The notes under the pieces are model-generated. The model saw only the letters and a list, made by a program, of their open reading frames with translations. It had not been told where the DNA came from and did no database searches. This document shows, piece by piece, positions 6,193 through 15,709 of a stretch of 64,000 nt of DNA. Every line of letters starts with the position of its first letter. Position 1 is the first letter of the stretch. The DNA is taken from the NCBI GenBank assembly GCA_964425755.1, contig CAYRNY010000002.1, forward strand, positions 124,001-188,000, given 5' to 3'. Source of the stretch: CAYRNY01 sp964425755 (lineage in GTDB: Bacteria > Chloroflexota > Anaerolineae > Aggregatilineales > Aggregatilineaceae). The translations under genes and the position numbers were made by a program.

Positions 6193-9060
6193 TCAGGGCT
6201 GGTCATGCCGCGCGGTGTGACGCAACAGCCACCACGTATACAGCAGGCCCACCGCTCCCGCGACCAGGGTCGTGATCATCGGGGCAAGGTTGTCCAGCAG
6301 GGTGTAGAGTTCGGCCACGCCCGGCCCGCCCACGCCGTAATAAACATAGCCCGTCAACCCGGCGACCACATTCCCCAACACGACACGCATGCCGCCGCTG
6401 CTGGACTGCGCCGCGTGCCGGCCCGCGGTGTAGCCCGCGATGCTCATCAGCGTAAGCGCGAACAGTGACAGCACGAAGTCGATTGCCGTTAGATGATGCT
6501 GGGCGTTGTCCCCGGCGGTGCTCGCTGTGGTTGCTGGATCGGGCGGGGTGTCCGGCGGAGTGGACAGGCTGGCTAGTCCGGCATCGCCCGGCGTGCCGTT
6601 CGTGTCGCCGGCGACTTCGGCGGCGGTGTTGCCTTCCGGTCGCGCGAGGTGGGGCGTGCGCGTGCCAGACGCGCTGGCGGCCTGGGCGGTGCTGTTAGCG
6701 CTGGCTTCGGGCATGACGTTGAGTTGGAGCGTGGTCGAGCGGGTTGCAGCGCCCGCGCTGGCCGTGATCTGGATGCGCCCGGGGCGGCTGGGCGTGAACT
6801 GTGTTCGCGCGATGCCATCCGCCGTGACCGCGGACTGCTGGGTCTGCAGGTTGTCGGTCACAAACGTGATCGTGAACTCAACCGGGGTGTTATCCGGCAC
6901 GATGTTGCCGTTGAAATCGTGGATCGGCGTGGTGCGCAGCACGATGCGCGTGTCGGGTTGGACGGTCAGCACGCTGGCCGTGGCCGACGCCGGTGTGACG
7001 GGGTTCCCGTCGAGCTGGTCGATCCGGACGTCCAGTGTTTGCGAGGGGTCAGGTCTGGTGCGCTGCAGGACGTCATAGCCCACCGCCCGGACGCTGACCG
7101 GCGGCGCGCCGCCGAAGCTGCTGTCCTGGAACAGGGCACGCGCGGCGGCGTCGATGTACGGCGGGGTGTGGCTGTAGAGGCCATAGTACGCCGCGAACTT
7201 GCTCACCTCGGTGGACGTGAGGTAGGTTGGTGCGCCAAGTGCGATCGTGACGACCCTGGCACGCTCCACGATAGGCGATTCACGTTCCAGCAGTTCCCGT
7301 ACGATGGTTGATTCCGGCACGGCAGGCGAAACGTCAAGCATCACGAAGACCAGCCAGTCAACCTCGCGCAGCGCTTCTCCGATACGTTGGTTGGTTTTGA
7401 GCTGGCCGTCTTCGGCAGTTGTGCCCGCGATATCACCGTAAATATACGTCGCGAGCTGGCTGAACGAAAAGCTGACGACTTGCTCGGGGTGGATCTGCGC
7501 GTCGGCGTAAGGGCCATAACGCTGCTCGATCGCGCTCTCCAGCGCGTTGACCGCTACCAGCGGGTAGGTGGCACAGTACGAACACTGCTGGACCAGCCGC
7601 ACGTCGGTGAAGATCACGATGTTGTCATCGCGTTCCGGCGGTGGGGGCAGGCTTTCGCGCCGTGGGGCCAGCAGCGTGACCGCGCGTTCCGCGACGGTGT
7701 AGAGTTCGGCGCTGTAGCCACCGACCGCGTTCACATCGTTGACGCTGCTCAGGACGTGGGCAAGGCTGAAGTCCCGCTCGTAAAGGGAGAGCTTGAGCCG
7801 CAGAATCCGGTGCAGCGACGCGTCGACCTGGCCCCGGAAGACCGGGTCGTCGGCGTAGCGTCCCGCGAAAAACCTGATCACGTCGGTCACGTTGCGTAAC
7901 TGGTCGTCGGTTGGCGTGGGGCCGAAGTGGCTCAGGTAGAGGATGTCGTTTCCGGCCAGGAACGCTTCGCGCGCGACCTGCCGGTGGGGGAACGGCGTCA
8001 CGTTGTAATGGCGGCGGATCGCGTGGGTGCCCAGCGGGGGACTGACCATCACCCCGTCATCGCGCCAGGAACGGAAGTAATCCAGCCGCATGATCTGGGC
8101 GGTGGCGTCCTCGTTGAGGCACACCGGCCCGGTGAGCGAGCGGATCGTCTCGCCCTGGTAGCGGATGGTCGCGCATTGCAGGCCGTCGGCGGCGGCAAGC
8201 GTGCCTGCCGCAGCACCGGTCACCGCGTGGAACGGGACCAGGTCAAACGCTCGAAGTTGCTCAAGCGAGCGCGGCACGACCGGAATCTCCTGGTCCGGTC
8301 GGGTATCGGCAAAGCCCAGGCCGGGGAAATCCTGCGCGATCACAGCGATACGGTCCTGGCTGCCTTCGTGCACGCCGGTGATGTAGGCCTGGCCCATCTG
8401 GCCGACCCAGTGCGGCTCGCCGCCGAACGTGTGGACGCCAAGATCAAACGACTGTTCGGGTTGGGCGGGCTGCGCGACATTCAGCGCCGGGCCGAGCAGC
8501 ATATTGATGCCCATCGCGCTGAGTTCGATCCCTGCGATCTGCCCGACCTGCCGCGCATAACCTTCATTCCACGTCGCGCCAAGCGCCATTGGACTGGGCA
8601 GCGGCGTGGTGTCTTTGGCGATCTGCGTGCCCGGCTGGCCGTCTCCGGCGTGCGTGGTGGCGATGAATAGCGGTACGAATTCACGCGGGGTGGTGCGATC
8701 GGTGGTGGCCTGTGCGCTTGCGTGGGCCAGTTGCTGCAAATCCTGGGTCAGCGACTGGACCAGGCGCGGCGTGTTGACCTGGCCGTTGATGTTGTCGTTT
8801 TCCGCCAGCAGGACCACGCCACCGATGTTGTACTGCGTGATGAGCTGCGCGATCGCCGTATCCGGGCGCAGGCTGCTGCCCTCGAACGTGACGAGCATGA
8901 GCTGCCCGACGCGTTCTTCCGGTGTGAGCGTCGCCATGATCGCCGCGACCTGGACGTCGAGTTCATCGGCGGGCTGCGCGAACGGGGTGCTGCCGGTGGC
9001 ACGGGGGAATGCCGCCACCAGCAAAACGGCGATCAGGAAAATGGCGGCGAGACGGTGCAT
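6193..9060 (-). CDS. Secreted/anchored GH3 (NagZ-like) homologue lacking catalytic residues
   Basis: 955 residues. Signal peptide or anchor 1-23. A glycoside hydrolase family 3 barrel follows at about 35-420, then a region like the GH3 second domain (about 440-670). An Ig-like/invasin-type domain occupies about 690-790, then an Ala/Thr/Pro-rich stretch and three predicted C-terminal helices. The family motif K-H-F-P-G-H-G-D-T has become QDFPGLGFADT (243-253). The following D-S-H dyad is DQE (256-258), and the S-D-D-L nucleophile motif is SPPL (340-343). Nucleophile and acid/base are therefore both gone in an otherwise recognisable fold, so a binding or scaffold role is more likely than hydrolysis. 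It starts one base after the protease stop, as last gene of a coupled operon. Confidence 0.78.
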   Translation of the reverse strand: MHRLAAIFLIAVLLVAAFPRATGSTPFAQPADELDVQVAAIMATLTPEERVGQLMLVTFEGSSLRPDTAIAQLITQYNIGGVVLLAENDNINGQVNTPRLVQSLTQDLQQLAHASAQATTDRTTPREFVPLFIATTHAGDGQPGTQIAKDTTPLPSPMALGATWNEGYARQVGQIAGIELSAMGINMLLGPALNVAQPAQPEQSFDLGVHTFGGEPHWVGQMGQAYITGVHEGSQDRIAVIAQDFPGLGFADTRPDQEIPVVPRSLEQLRAFDLVPFHAVTGAAAGTLAAADGLQCATIRYQGETIRSLTGPVCLNEDATAQIMRLDYFRSWRDDGVMVSPPLGTHAIRRHYNVTPFPHRQVAREAFLAGNDILYLSHFGPTPTDDQLRNVTDVIRFFAGRYADDPVFRGQVDASLHRILRLKLSLYERDFSLAHVLSSVNDVNAVGGYSAELYTVAERAVTLLAPRRESLPPPPERDDNIVIFTDVRLVQQCSYCATYPLVAVNALESAIEQRYGPYADAQIHPEQVVSFSFSQLATYIYGDIAGTTAEDGQLKTNQRIGEALREVDWLVFVMLDVSPAVPESTIVRELLERESPIVERARVVTIALGAPTYLTSTEVSKFAAYYGLYSHTPPYIDAAARALFQDSSFGGAPPVSVRAVGYDVLQRTRPDPSQTLDVRIDQLDGNPVTPASATASVLTVQPDTRIVLRTTPIHDFNGNIVPDNTPVEFTITFVTDNLQTQQSAVTADGIARTQFTPSRPGRIQITASAGAATRSTTLQLNVMPEASANSTAQAASASGTRTPHLARPEGNTAAEVAGDTNGTPGDAGLASLSTPPDTPPDPATTASTAGDNAQHHLTAIDFVLSLFALTLMSIAGYTAGRHAAQSSSGGMRVVLGNVVAGLTGYVYYGVGGPGVAELYTLLDNLAPMITTLVAGAVGLLYTWWLLRHTARHDQP

Positions 9061-9061
9061 A

Positions 9062-11374
9062 TTAATTTCTGCTCAGTTCGACGTTGATCTCAACCGGGCT
9101 GGGCGTGTCCGTATCGACGGCGATCCCGTCGGCGCTGACCGGCAGGTAACCTTCGGCACGCACGACGACGCTATACAGCAGCGGGTCATCGCGCGCGCCA
9201 CGCGGCAGCAGGTTCGCGATCTGGAAGTAGCCGTCGCTGTCCGCCAGTGAGGTGCCGAGCACCTGGTCCTCGATCCAGAGGAAATCTTCGACGCTGTATT
9301 CGGGTTCCAACACGATGAACATCGCCCCCGGAATGCCTTCGCCGGTCTCTGTGTCCGTGATGTACCCGACCATCTGCACGCCTGCGGCGCTGGCGAACGC
9401 CTCCACCGGGAGCTGGCCCAGGCCGACCGTCGCGCTGGCGCGGGCCACCGTCACGTTTGCGATCACGATCTCAAAGGTATAGGTCGCATCCGGCAAGGCG
9501 TCGAGACCCGCCAGGCCAGCGTAAAACTGCTCGCCGGTCGGCGCGGCGGCCCAGGGCTCGGTGACCTCGAAGAGCACATCGCCATCCACCAGCCAGCGGC
9601 GCGTCCAGAGCGTGCCGGGCGCGAGCAAACGCCAGTCAAAGAAGATATACAGCTCGTCGATCCCGGCCTGGAAGTCGGTGCGCAGGTTGCCGGTAGGCAC
9701 ACCGTCAATCTGCCCGTCGGTGAACGCGAGCGCCTCAAAGATCGCAGCCCGGTTCGCCTCCGCGCCACCGGCGATCACGAAGTCGGCGGTCGCGCTAAGC
9801 GTGTTTTCCACGTAGAGTTCGAGCCGGTATTCACCAGGCAGAAACTCAGCGGCGGCATCCATGATGTAAGCGCCCTGCTCGCCTTGTTCCCAGGTCAACA
9901 CGTCGCGGTTGATCTCGTTGCCTTCGAAATACCAGATGTACGCCCAGGGCGTGCCCGGGCGCATGTTGCGGTAATTGAAGCGGGCCTGGATCGCGGTCCC
10001 TTCCGGCAGTACGTAATTGGTCCCGACAAGCATGCCGTCGCCCTGCAAGCCGAAAATAATGTCGGAAAACTGCGGCGTGTCGCTTGGGCCGCCGCCAACG
10101 ATAATGCTCTTGCTGGCGACCTCGCGCCCCTCGATGAACAGTCGGAAATTGTATTCGCCGTTGGGCCAGGGAATGCCTGAACCGCCGATATACCACATGC
10201 CGCGTTCGCCACCGCTCCACGTGATCGGCGGCAGGCTGTAGGTTGCGTTTGGCACGTCGTCGATGGTCACGCGTAGCTCGTAGATCATGCCGTCGACCAT
10301 GTTAGCGTAGTCGAAGAACAGGTACAGGCTGGTTGTGCCGGTGGGGACCTGGCTCACGACGTTGGCCGCGACGCCCGCCTCGTTAATGCGCGTGGCGAAA
10401 AACAGGCGCCGGAATACCGGCTGCTCGGTGGGAAGCGGTGCCTGGCCGGGGGTAGCATCGTCTGCCTGGCGGATGCCCAGTGCCGCCGCGCGCACAAGCC
10501 CGCGTGCCAAACGCGACGGGCGCAGCGCGCTGATGAAACCGCCGACCGGCACGCAGCGATCGTTCTGGTCGGCGCGTCCGTCTCCGTTGGTGTCCTGGAT
10601 GACGCGACAGTCAAGCAACTCGCCGCCCGCGCGTGCCGGGGCGATGGTCGGGATGCCGATCAATCTGCCTTCGCGGTTGTACGCGCCGCCGCCGGTGATT
10701 GTGCCGGGGATCGTCGCGTCGGTGCGCATCCAGGCCCGGTTACCGGCGCGCGCTTCGGCAGTGAAGCCGCTGATCGTGCCGCGCCGCGTCTCAACCGGCG
10801 CATTGCCGAAATCGGGATAACCTACGACCGTGATCGTGTCGTCCAGCGTGACGGCTGACGAGTCGCCAAGCTCGACAAACGGCAGTTGGAGGCTGCCGCG
10901 CGCGATCTCGCGGCCATCCAGGTAACCGTTGATGCGCAGCACAGCGAGATCAAGGCCCTTGCTGGAGTCCACGATTTCCGCCGTGTAGGTGGGGATGGGG
11001 GGTTCGTCCAGGCGGACGGTGACCGCGATCACGATCTCGTCCGCGCGGCAAATGTCACCGGGCAGCGCGACGTGCGCGTTCGTCAAGATCAGGCCGTCCG
11101 CGCTGACCAGCGTCCCCGACCCGACGCACGAGATCACCGGTTGGCCCCGGCTTTCGTAGGTCTGCATGACCAACACGGTCGCGCGCTTGATGATGTCTAC
11201 GTTCAATTCGATCAGCGCGGGCGGGGGCGGTGTGGGCGTCGGTTCGCCGTCCTCGCCATTCTGCGCCGTGGACGTGCCGGGGAGCAGCAGCGAAGCGCCG
11301 GTCGCCAGCACGACGCCGATCAGGGCGATGAGCAGCCCGATCCGGACAGTGAGGGGGCGTTGGTTACGGGGCAT
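9062..11374 (-). CDS. S1C trypsin-like protease homologue with Thr in place of the catalytic Ser
   Basis: 770 residues, anchored by one helix (about 11-31) followed by a Thr/Pro linker. Chymotrypsin-fold domain about 55-300: His in LTNAHV (His101) and Asp in GLDLAVL (Asp142). The serine loop, normally G-N-S-G-G, reads PGTITGGGAYN with Thr227 at the serine position. Beta-sandwich-like repeats follow (about 310-640, repeated GxWxxxWYxxG/NxxYTFxIxI-like patterns). A final carboxypeptidase-regulatory-like domain (about 660-770) contains GYITDTETGEGIPGAMFIV and DSDGYFQIANLLPRG. There is a calcium-like DTNGDGRADQND segment near 262. Its start overlaps the stop of the preceding gene. It may have altered or no peptidase activity. 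Confidence 0.8.
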   Translation of the reverse strand: MPRNQRPLTVRIGLLIALIGVVLATGASLLLPGTSTAQNGEDGEPTPTPPPPALIELNVDIIKRATVLVMQTYESRGQPVISCVGSGTLVSADGLILTNAHVALPGDICRADEIVIAVTVRLDEPPIPTYTAEIVDSSKGLDLAVLRINGYLDGREIARGSLQLPFVELGDSSAVTLDDTITVVGYPDFGNAPVETRRGTISGFTAEARAGNRAWMRTDATIPGTITGGGAYNREGRLIGIPTIAPARAGGELLDCRVIQDTNGDGRADQNDRCVPVGGFISALRPSRLARGLVRAAALGIRQADDATPGQAPLPTEQPVFRRLFFATRINEAGVAANVVSQVPTGTTSLYLFFDYANMVDGMIYELRVTIDDVPNATYSLPPITWSGGERGMWYIGGSGIPWPNGEYNFRLFIEGREVASKSIIVGGGPSDTPQFSDIIFGLQGDGMLVGTNYVLPEGTAIQARFNYRNMRPGTPWAYIWYFEGNEINRDVLTWEQGEQGAYIMDAAAEFLPGEYRLELYVENTLSATADFVIAGGAEANRAAIFEALAFTDGQIDGVPTGNLRTDFQAGIDELYIFFDWRLLAPGTLWTRRWLVDGDVLFEVTEPWAAAPTGEQFYAGLAGLDALPDATYTFEIVIANVTVARASATVGLGQLPVEAFASAAGVQMVGYITDTETGEGIPGAMFIVLEPEYSVEDFLWIEDQVLGTSLADSDGYFQIANLLPRGARDDPLLYSVVVRAEGYLPVSADGIAVDTDTPSPVEINVELSRN

Positions 11375-11976
11375 TAGAAGATCTCCACCGTATTGAGCAA
11401 GTTTTCGAAGCGGTACAGGTTGGTGTCGAACGTGTTGCGTTCTTCGCGATAGGTGATGATCACGGCCTGCCCGCGCCGCAGCACGACCACGTCCACGCCC
11501 TGCACGACGATCGGCACAGTGGCAAGGAACGGGTTTCGTTCGTCTTGCGTGTAAGCGTAGATCATGCGCTTGGCCGGGTCACCGCGCAGGATTTCATCGG
11601 TGCGCGCGATCTCGCGGTAGGTCGAGAAGCGCGGCGCGCGCTGCATGTTGAGCAGGTCCAGCACGATGTTCGGCGTGGCGTCGTTCCCGACGGTCAGCAC
11701 AGAGACCTGCAAGATAGTCTTGAACGGCAGCGCGTTGGGGTCCTGGGCGCGGAACACGTACTCGTCGCTTTGCGTGTCGATCAGCCAGTCAGCCGGAACC
11801 CGGGCGCGGACGCCGGCTTCCAGGTCTTCGAATTCCTGGGTCGCGCTGAGTGCGTTGTTCTTGAGCGTGAGTCCCACGGCCAGGACGAGGACCGCCACCG
11901 CGAGCGCGAGGTACGTGTTCCAGCGCTGGTTGAAGTTGAGGGCGATCGGTTCGTCGCTCTGCACGATATCGGTCAT
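11374..11976 (-). CDS. Single-helix anchored extracytoplasmic protein, unknown function
   Basis: 200 residues. A short cytoplasmic N-terminus, one transmembrane helix (about 22-41), then an extracytoplasmic alpha/beta domain. That domain contains VRARVPADWLIDTQSDEYVF, and the order of strands resembles PsbP/Mog1-type folds. That resemblance is by eye and weak. Four-base ATGA overlap with the PrsW-like gene upstream and TAATG overlap with the protease downstream show translational coupling within the four-gene operon. No catalytic motif is visible. Confidence 0.75.
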   Translation of the reverse strand: MTDIVQSDEPIALNFNQRWNTYLALAVAVLVLAVGLTLKNNALSATQEFEDLEAGVRARVPADWLIDTQSDEYVFRAQDPNALPFKTILQVSVLTVGNDATPNIVLDLLNMQRAPRFSTYREIARTDEILRGDPAKRMIYAYTQDERNPFLATVPIVVQGVDVVVLRRGQAVIITYREERNTFDTNLYRFENLLNTVEIF

Positions 11977-12887
11977 AGCAATTCCCGGCTTATCTCAGGT
12001 CGCCTGGTGGCGTGTTGCTGGCGCGTGTCGGCGCTCTCGATGATGAATGCGATGGCGACGTACATCGCGGCGACCAGGCCGAATGCCAGCGCGAAACCGC
12101 GAATAGGGTTGCTGCCGGTGCCGGCGGTGCTCAAGCCCCCGACGATGGCGACGGCGCGAAACGCGTGGTACAGCCCGGCGACCAACGCGGCGAAGCTCAG
12201 GCCGAACGGGAGCCAGATGATCGGCACGCGCCCGACGACGAGTTCCGCCATGAAGAAGCCAACCAGCGCACCAACAGCGAGATGCGAGTACGTGATGCTG
12301 GCGACGCGCAGCGCGGTAGCGACGAGGGTTGCGTCGGTGTCCAGCACGCTGTGCAGATTGTAGACGCTGGCATAGCCAAGCGCCGCTGCCAGGGCATAAG
12401 CGGCCCCATCCTGCCGCTGGGTGAAATGGCCCGGCCAGACGCTGTAGCGCAGCATGAGATACAGCAGCAACGCGGTAGCCATGCCGCTCGTGAAACCGTA
12501 ACCCCACACACGCCCGAAGAATCCGGCTTCCGGCAGCCACAGTTCCGGCTCGAACAGGCGTCTTTCCAGCGGCACAGCGATCGCGTTTGCCACGAGCGCC
12601 CCTAGTACCAGCACGGCAAGAATTCGCTGTCGCGGCTGCGGGGCGCGGCGTTCGGCGCGGTAGGATATCAACAGCCAGGCTGCCAGCGGGACGAGCGCCA
12701 TCGCCAGCCGGGGCAGGGACGCACGGGTCACCGGCAGCAGGTCGAACAGGCTTGTCGCCGCCCAGATTCCGGCGACGGTCACGGCCAGGATAAGCGCTTC
12801 GGCCCAGCTTGTGCGCCATACGCGCCGGTACGGGTAAATTTCCCTGATCTCTTCTTCCGGCGCGAGCAGGATTGGTTCAAAGGACAC
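11973..12887 (-). CDS. PrsW-like polytopic membrane protein lacking the glutamates
   Basis: 304 residues, about eight membrane helices. The segment DGAAYALAAALGYASVYNLHSVL (160-182) lines up with the PrsW family helix D-G-x-x-Y-G-A-x-x-G-x-G-F-A-x-x-E-N, and YSHLAVGALVGFF (200-212) with the later histidine helix. The family E-E-x-x-K motif is absent (GMATALL, 135-141) and the E of E-N is Tyr176. Only His202 of the expected polar set remains. It is first gene of the operon 12887-6193. Its upstream region (12888-13130) is shared with a divergent transporter gene and contains no promoter I would insist on. Family assignment is moderate, because distant homology is judged by eye. Confidence 0.62.
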   Translation of the reverse strand: MSFEPILLAPEEEIREIYPYRRVWRTSWAEALILAVTVAGIWAATSLFDLLPVTRASLPRLAMALVPLAAWLLISYRAERRAPQPRQRILAVLVLGALVANAIAVPLERRLFEPELWLPEAGFFGRVWGYGFTSGMATALLLYLMLRYSVWPGHFTQRQDGAAYALAAALGYASVYNLHSVLDTDATLVATALRVASITYSHLAVGALVGFFMAELVVGRVPIIWLPFGLSFAALVAGLYHAFRAVAIVGGLSTAGTGSNPIRGFALAFGLVAAMYVAIAFIIESADTRQQHATRRPEISRELL

Positions 12888-13130
12888 GAAACATCTTCCT
12901 CATCTATTGATTGCAGACAGCCCAAGTGGTAGACTTGCTCCGCCAGTTCAAGCTGATTCTACCGCGCTCTGAGCGATGTATCCACGATGCGGTGGGTGAC
13001 CGCCCGGTGCAGGGTGCGCGGCTGGGCACGCGCAGCGCGATCAACTGTTAGTCCGCGCCGAGTGTGTGGCCCGACCTATCGTGAGCGCAGAGCCTACCAC
13101 AAAGCATTGCCGTTTTGCTAGAGAGAGACC

Positions 13131-14771
13131 ATGAGCGTAGAACAATCACAACAACGGCGCGGGCTGCGGCTAGGGGTACTGGGGATCGTGATCGTGCTGT
13201 TGTGCCTGTGTGTCGGGGCCGTGGGGCTGCTGGTGTTCACGGACGACGAAGCAGCGGTCAGGGGTGGCGATACGATCGTCTACGGGCTGACGCTCAACCC
13301 TTCGGGCTTCGACCCGCATATTCACAACTCGAACGAACTGGGCATTCCATTCTATTCAGTTTACGACCGCCTGGTGTACCGGCACCCGCAGACGATGGAT
13401 TTCGTGCCAGGGCTGGCCGAGCGGTGGGAGATGGCCCCGGACGGCCTGTCATGGACGTTTTACCTGCGGCAGGACGTCACATTTCACGACGGGGAACCGT
13501 TCAATGCCTACGCGGTCGCGGTGAACCTGGATCGCATCACCAATCCGGAGATCGCATCACGCAAGGCGGCGCTGCTGCTGGGATCGTACACGCATTACAC
13601 GATCGTCGACGACTACACGATCACCCTGCACCTGGCGGAGCCTTACGCGCCGCTGCTGGATGCGTTGAGCCAGGTGTATCTAAGCATCGCCAGCCCGCAG
13701 GCGCTCGCGGAACACAGCAAGAATTCCTACCAGTGGCACCAGGTCGGCACCGGGCCGTATAAGCTGGCCGAGGTCGTGCCCGGCGAGCGGATTGTCCTGC
13801 AGCGCAACCCGGATTACGCCTGGGGGCCGGTCTTCTATGCCCAGGAGAGCGAGGACACGCTCGACACGATCGTGTTCCGGTTTTACGAAGACGCACCAAC
13901 GCGCAGCCAGGCGCTTGAGAGCGGGGCGGTGCAGATGATCGGGGAACTGCTGCCGACGGACGCCGAGTTGCTGCTGGGCAACACGGCGCTGAATATATTT
14001 CGCGTGCCGATTGCCGGGATGCCACAGCAGTTTTTCTTCAACACCCAGCGCGAGCCGACCGACGAGCAGACGCTGCGGCAGGCGTTGCTCTACGCGACAA
14101 ACCGTACCGCGATCGCGGATGCCGTGTTCCAGGGACAATCACCCGTTGCCTACGGGCCGCTGACGTCGGTAACCCCGTTCTACGATCCGGACGTGGAGCA
14201 AATGTACCCATTCAGCCCGGCGGAGGCGCGGGGGATGCTAGAAGGGCTGGGATATGCCGACACGGACGACGACGGCATCCTGGACCGTGATGGCGATCCG
14301 CTGCGGCTGACGATGGTCTTTGCCCCCTGGAACCAGATGGGCGACGTCGTGCAATTGATCCAGAGCCAGTGGCGCGATCTTGGCATCGACCTGGAACTGG
14401 TTCGCGCGCCAGATTTCCCGTCGCTGCGCGAGCATGTCGACGCGGGCGACTATCACCTGATCGCGTTCTATGATTTCGGCGTGGATGCCAGCTTGCTCAA
14501 CCCGTTTTACCTGAGCGACGGCGCGAACAACTGGTCCGGCTATGCTGACGAGGAGCTTGACCAGTGGCTGCACGAGGCGCTGCGGGTGCCTGACCCGGCG
14601 GCGCGCGCGGCGCTGTACAGCTCGGTGCAGACCCGGATCATGGAGCAGGCCGTGATCCTGCCGGTGCGCGAATATGTCAACCTGAACGGCGCGACGGCAC
14701 GACTCGACGGCGTGATCTTCAGCGCGCAGGGATGGTGGCCGTTGCTGCGCAACCTGCAGCTCACCGGCTGA
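13131..14771 (+). CDS. ABC transporter substrate-binding protein, family 5 (peptide/nickel type)
   Basis: 546 residues. Family 5 extracytoplasmic binding protein: GGDTIVYGLTLNPSGFDPH at the mature N-terminus, then WTFYLRQDVTFHDGEPFNA, then VGTGPYKL, all standard for oligopeptide/dipeptide binders. It is held by an N-terminal helix (about 14-36). There is no convincing lipobox, so it looks like an uncleaved anchor. A calcium-loop-like DTDDDGILDRDGD occurs near residue 378. It is first of three genes with two permeases. The substrate cannot be read from sequence. Confidence 0.9.
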   Translation: MSVEQSQQRRGLRLGVLGIVIVLLCLCVGAVGLLVFTDDEAAVRGGDTIVYGLTLNPSGFDPHIHNSNELGIPFYSVYDRLVYRHPQTMDFVPGLAERWEMAPDGLSWTFYLRQDVTFHDGEPFNAYAVAVNLDRITNPEIASRKAALLLGSYTHYTIVDDYTITLHLAEPYAPLLDALSQVYLSIASPQALAEHSKNSYQWHQVGTGPYKLAEVVPGERIVLQRNPDYAWGPVFYAQESEDTLDTIVFRFYEDAPTRSQALESGAVQMIGELLPTDAELLLGNTALNIFRVPIAGMPQQFFFNTQREPTDEQTLRQALLYATNRTAIADAVFQGQSPVAYGPLTSVTPFYDPDVEQMYPFSPAEARGMLEGLGYADTDDDGILDRDGDPLRLTMVFAPWNQMGDVVQLIQSQWRDLGIDLELVRAPDFPSLREHVDAGDYHLIAFYDFGVDASLLNPFYLSDGANNWSGYADEELDQWLHEALRVPDPAARAALYSSVQTRIMEQAVILPVREYVNLNGATARLDGVIFSAQGWWPLLRNLQLTG

Positions 14772-14782
14772 CCGGCGGCGCG

Positions 14783-15706
14783 ATGGTACCGTTTGTCGTG
14801 CAGCGGATCGCGGCGGCGTTGGTGGTCGCGTGGTTGGCGATGACATTGGCTTTTGTCGCGCTGCGCTGGCTGCCCGGCGACGCGCTCGACGCAACACTGG
14901 GACGCGCCGGGTGGTCCGACGATGTGATCCAGGCCCGGCGGTCCGATCTTGGCCTGGATGCGCCCGTCTGGTGGCAGTACGGCGCTTACCTGGCTGGGGT
15001 TGTGCGCGGCGAGTGGGGCACGTCGTTGATCTCCGGGCAGCCGGTGACCGCGATCATCTGGCAAAACGCCGGGCCGACCGTCGCGCTGGCGCTGGCGGCA
15101 TTGGCGGTCGCTGTGGCGTTGGGAGTGCTGCTCGGCCTGCTTGCCGGGGCCGTTCCTTACGGCATCGTGCGGTACAGTGCCGAAGCCGCTGCATCATTCG
15201 CGCTGGCGACCCCCGTTTACTGGACCGCGACCCTCGCGATCTATCTCTTCACCGTTGCGCTTGGTATCCTGCCGGGCGTGGGCGGATCGTCGCCACGCTA
15301 CTTGATCCTGCCCGCGCTGGTGTTAGGGTTCCACACGGCGGGCAGCATCGCGCACGTCACGGCGCGCAGCATTCGCGAGATGTGGCACGAGGATTTTGTG
15401 CGCACGGCGCGTGCCAAAGGGCTGCCATCGCTGGACGTGTTGGACCACGTGTTGCGCGTGGGCTTGCTGCCGGTGGTGGCCGTGATCGCGCTGCAACTCA
15501 GCTTTCTGATCAGCGGGACCGTGATCACGGAGGTGATCTTTGTGCGGCGCGGGTTGGGCCGCGTGCTGCTGGAAGCGATCACCGACCGCGATTACCCGGT
15601 CGTGCAGGGGCTGGTCGTGCTGGCGGCGCTGGCGATCAGCGGGATCAATGCGCTGGCCGACGTGCTATACGCGCTGCTCGACCCGCGCGTGCGGGGGGAG
15701 GAGTGA
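14783..15706 (+). CDS. ABC transporter permease, DppB/OppB type
   Basis: About 307 residues, six helices, binding-protein-dependent transport inner-membrane component. The EAA loop is visible as DFVRTARAKGLPSLDVLDHVLRVGLLP and the end DVLYALLDPRVR is characteristic of DppB. The ATG at 14783 follows the binding-protein stop by 11 bases; an earlier in-frame start at 14732 would overlap that gene by 40 bases and is less likely. Confidence 0.9.
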   Translation: MVPFVVQRIAAALVVAWLAMTLAFVALRWLPGDALDATLGRAGWSDDVIQARRSDLGLDAPVWWQYGAYLAGVVRGEWGTSLISGQPVTAIIWQNAGPTVALALAALAVAVALGVLLGLLAGAVPYGIVRYSAEAAASFALATPVYWTATLAIYLFTVALGILPGVGGSSPRYLILPALVLGFHTAGSIAHVTARSIREMWHEDFVRTARAKGLPSLDVLDHVLRVGLLPVVAVIALQLSFLISGTVITEVIFVRRGLGRVLLEAITDRDYPVVQGLVVLAALAISGINALADVLYALLDPRVRGEE

Positions 15707-15709
15707 GCC

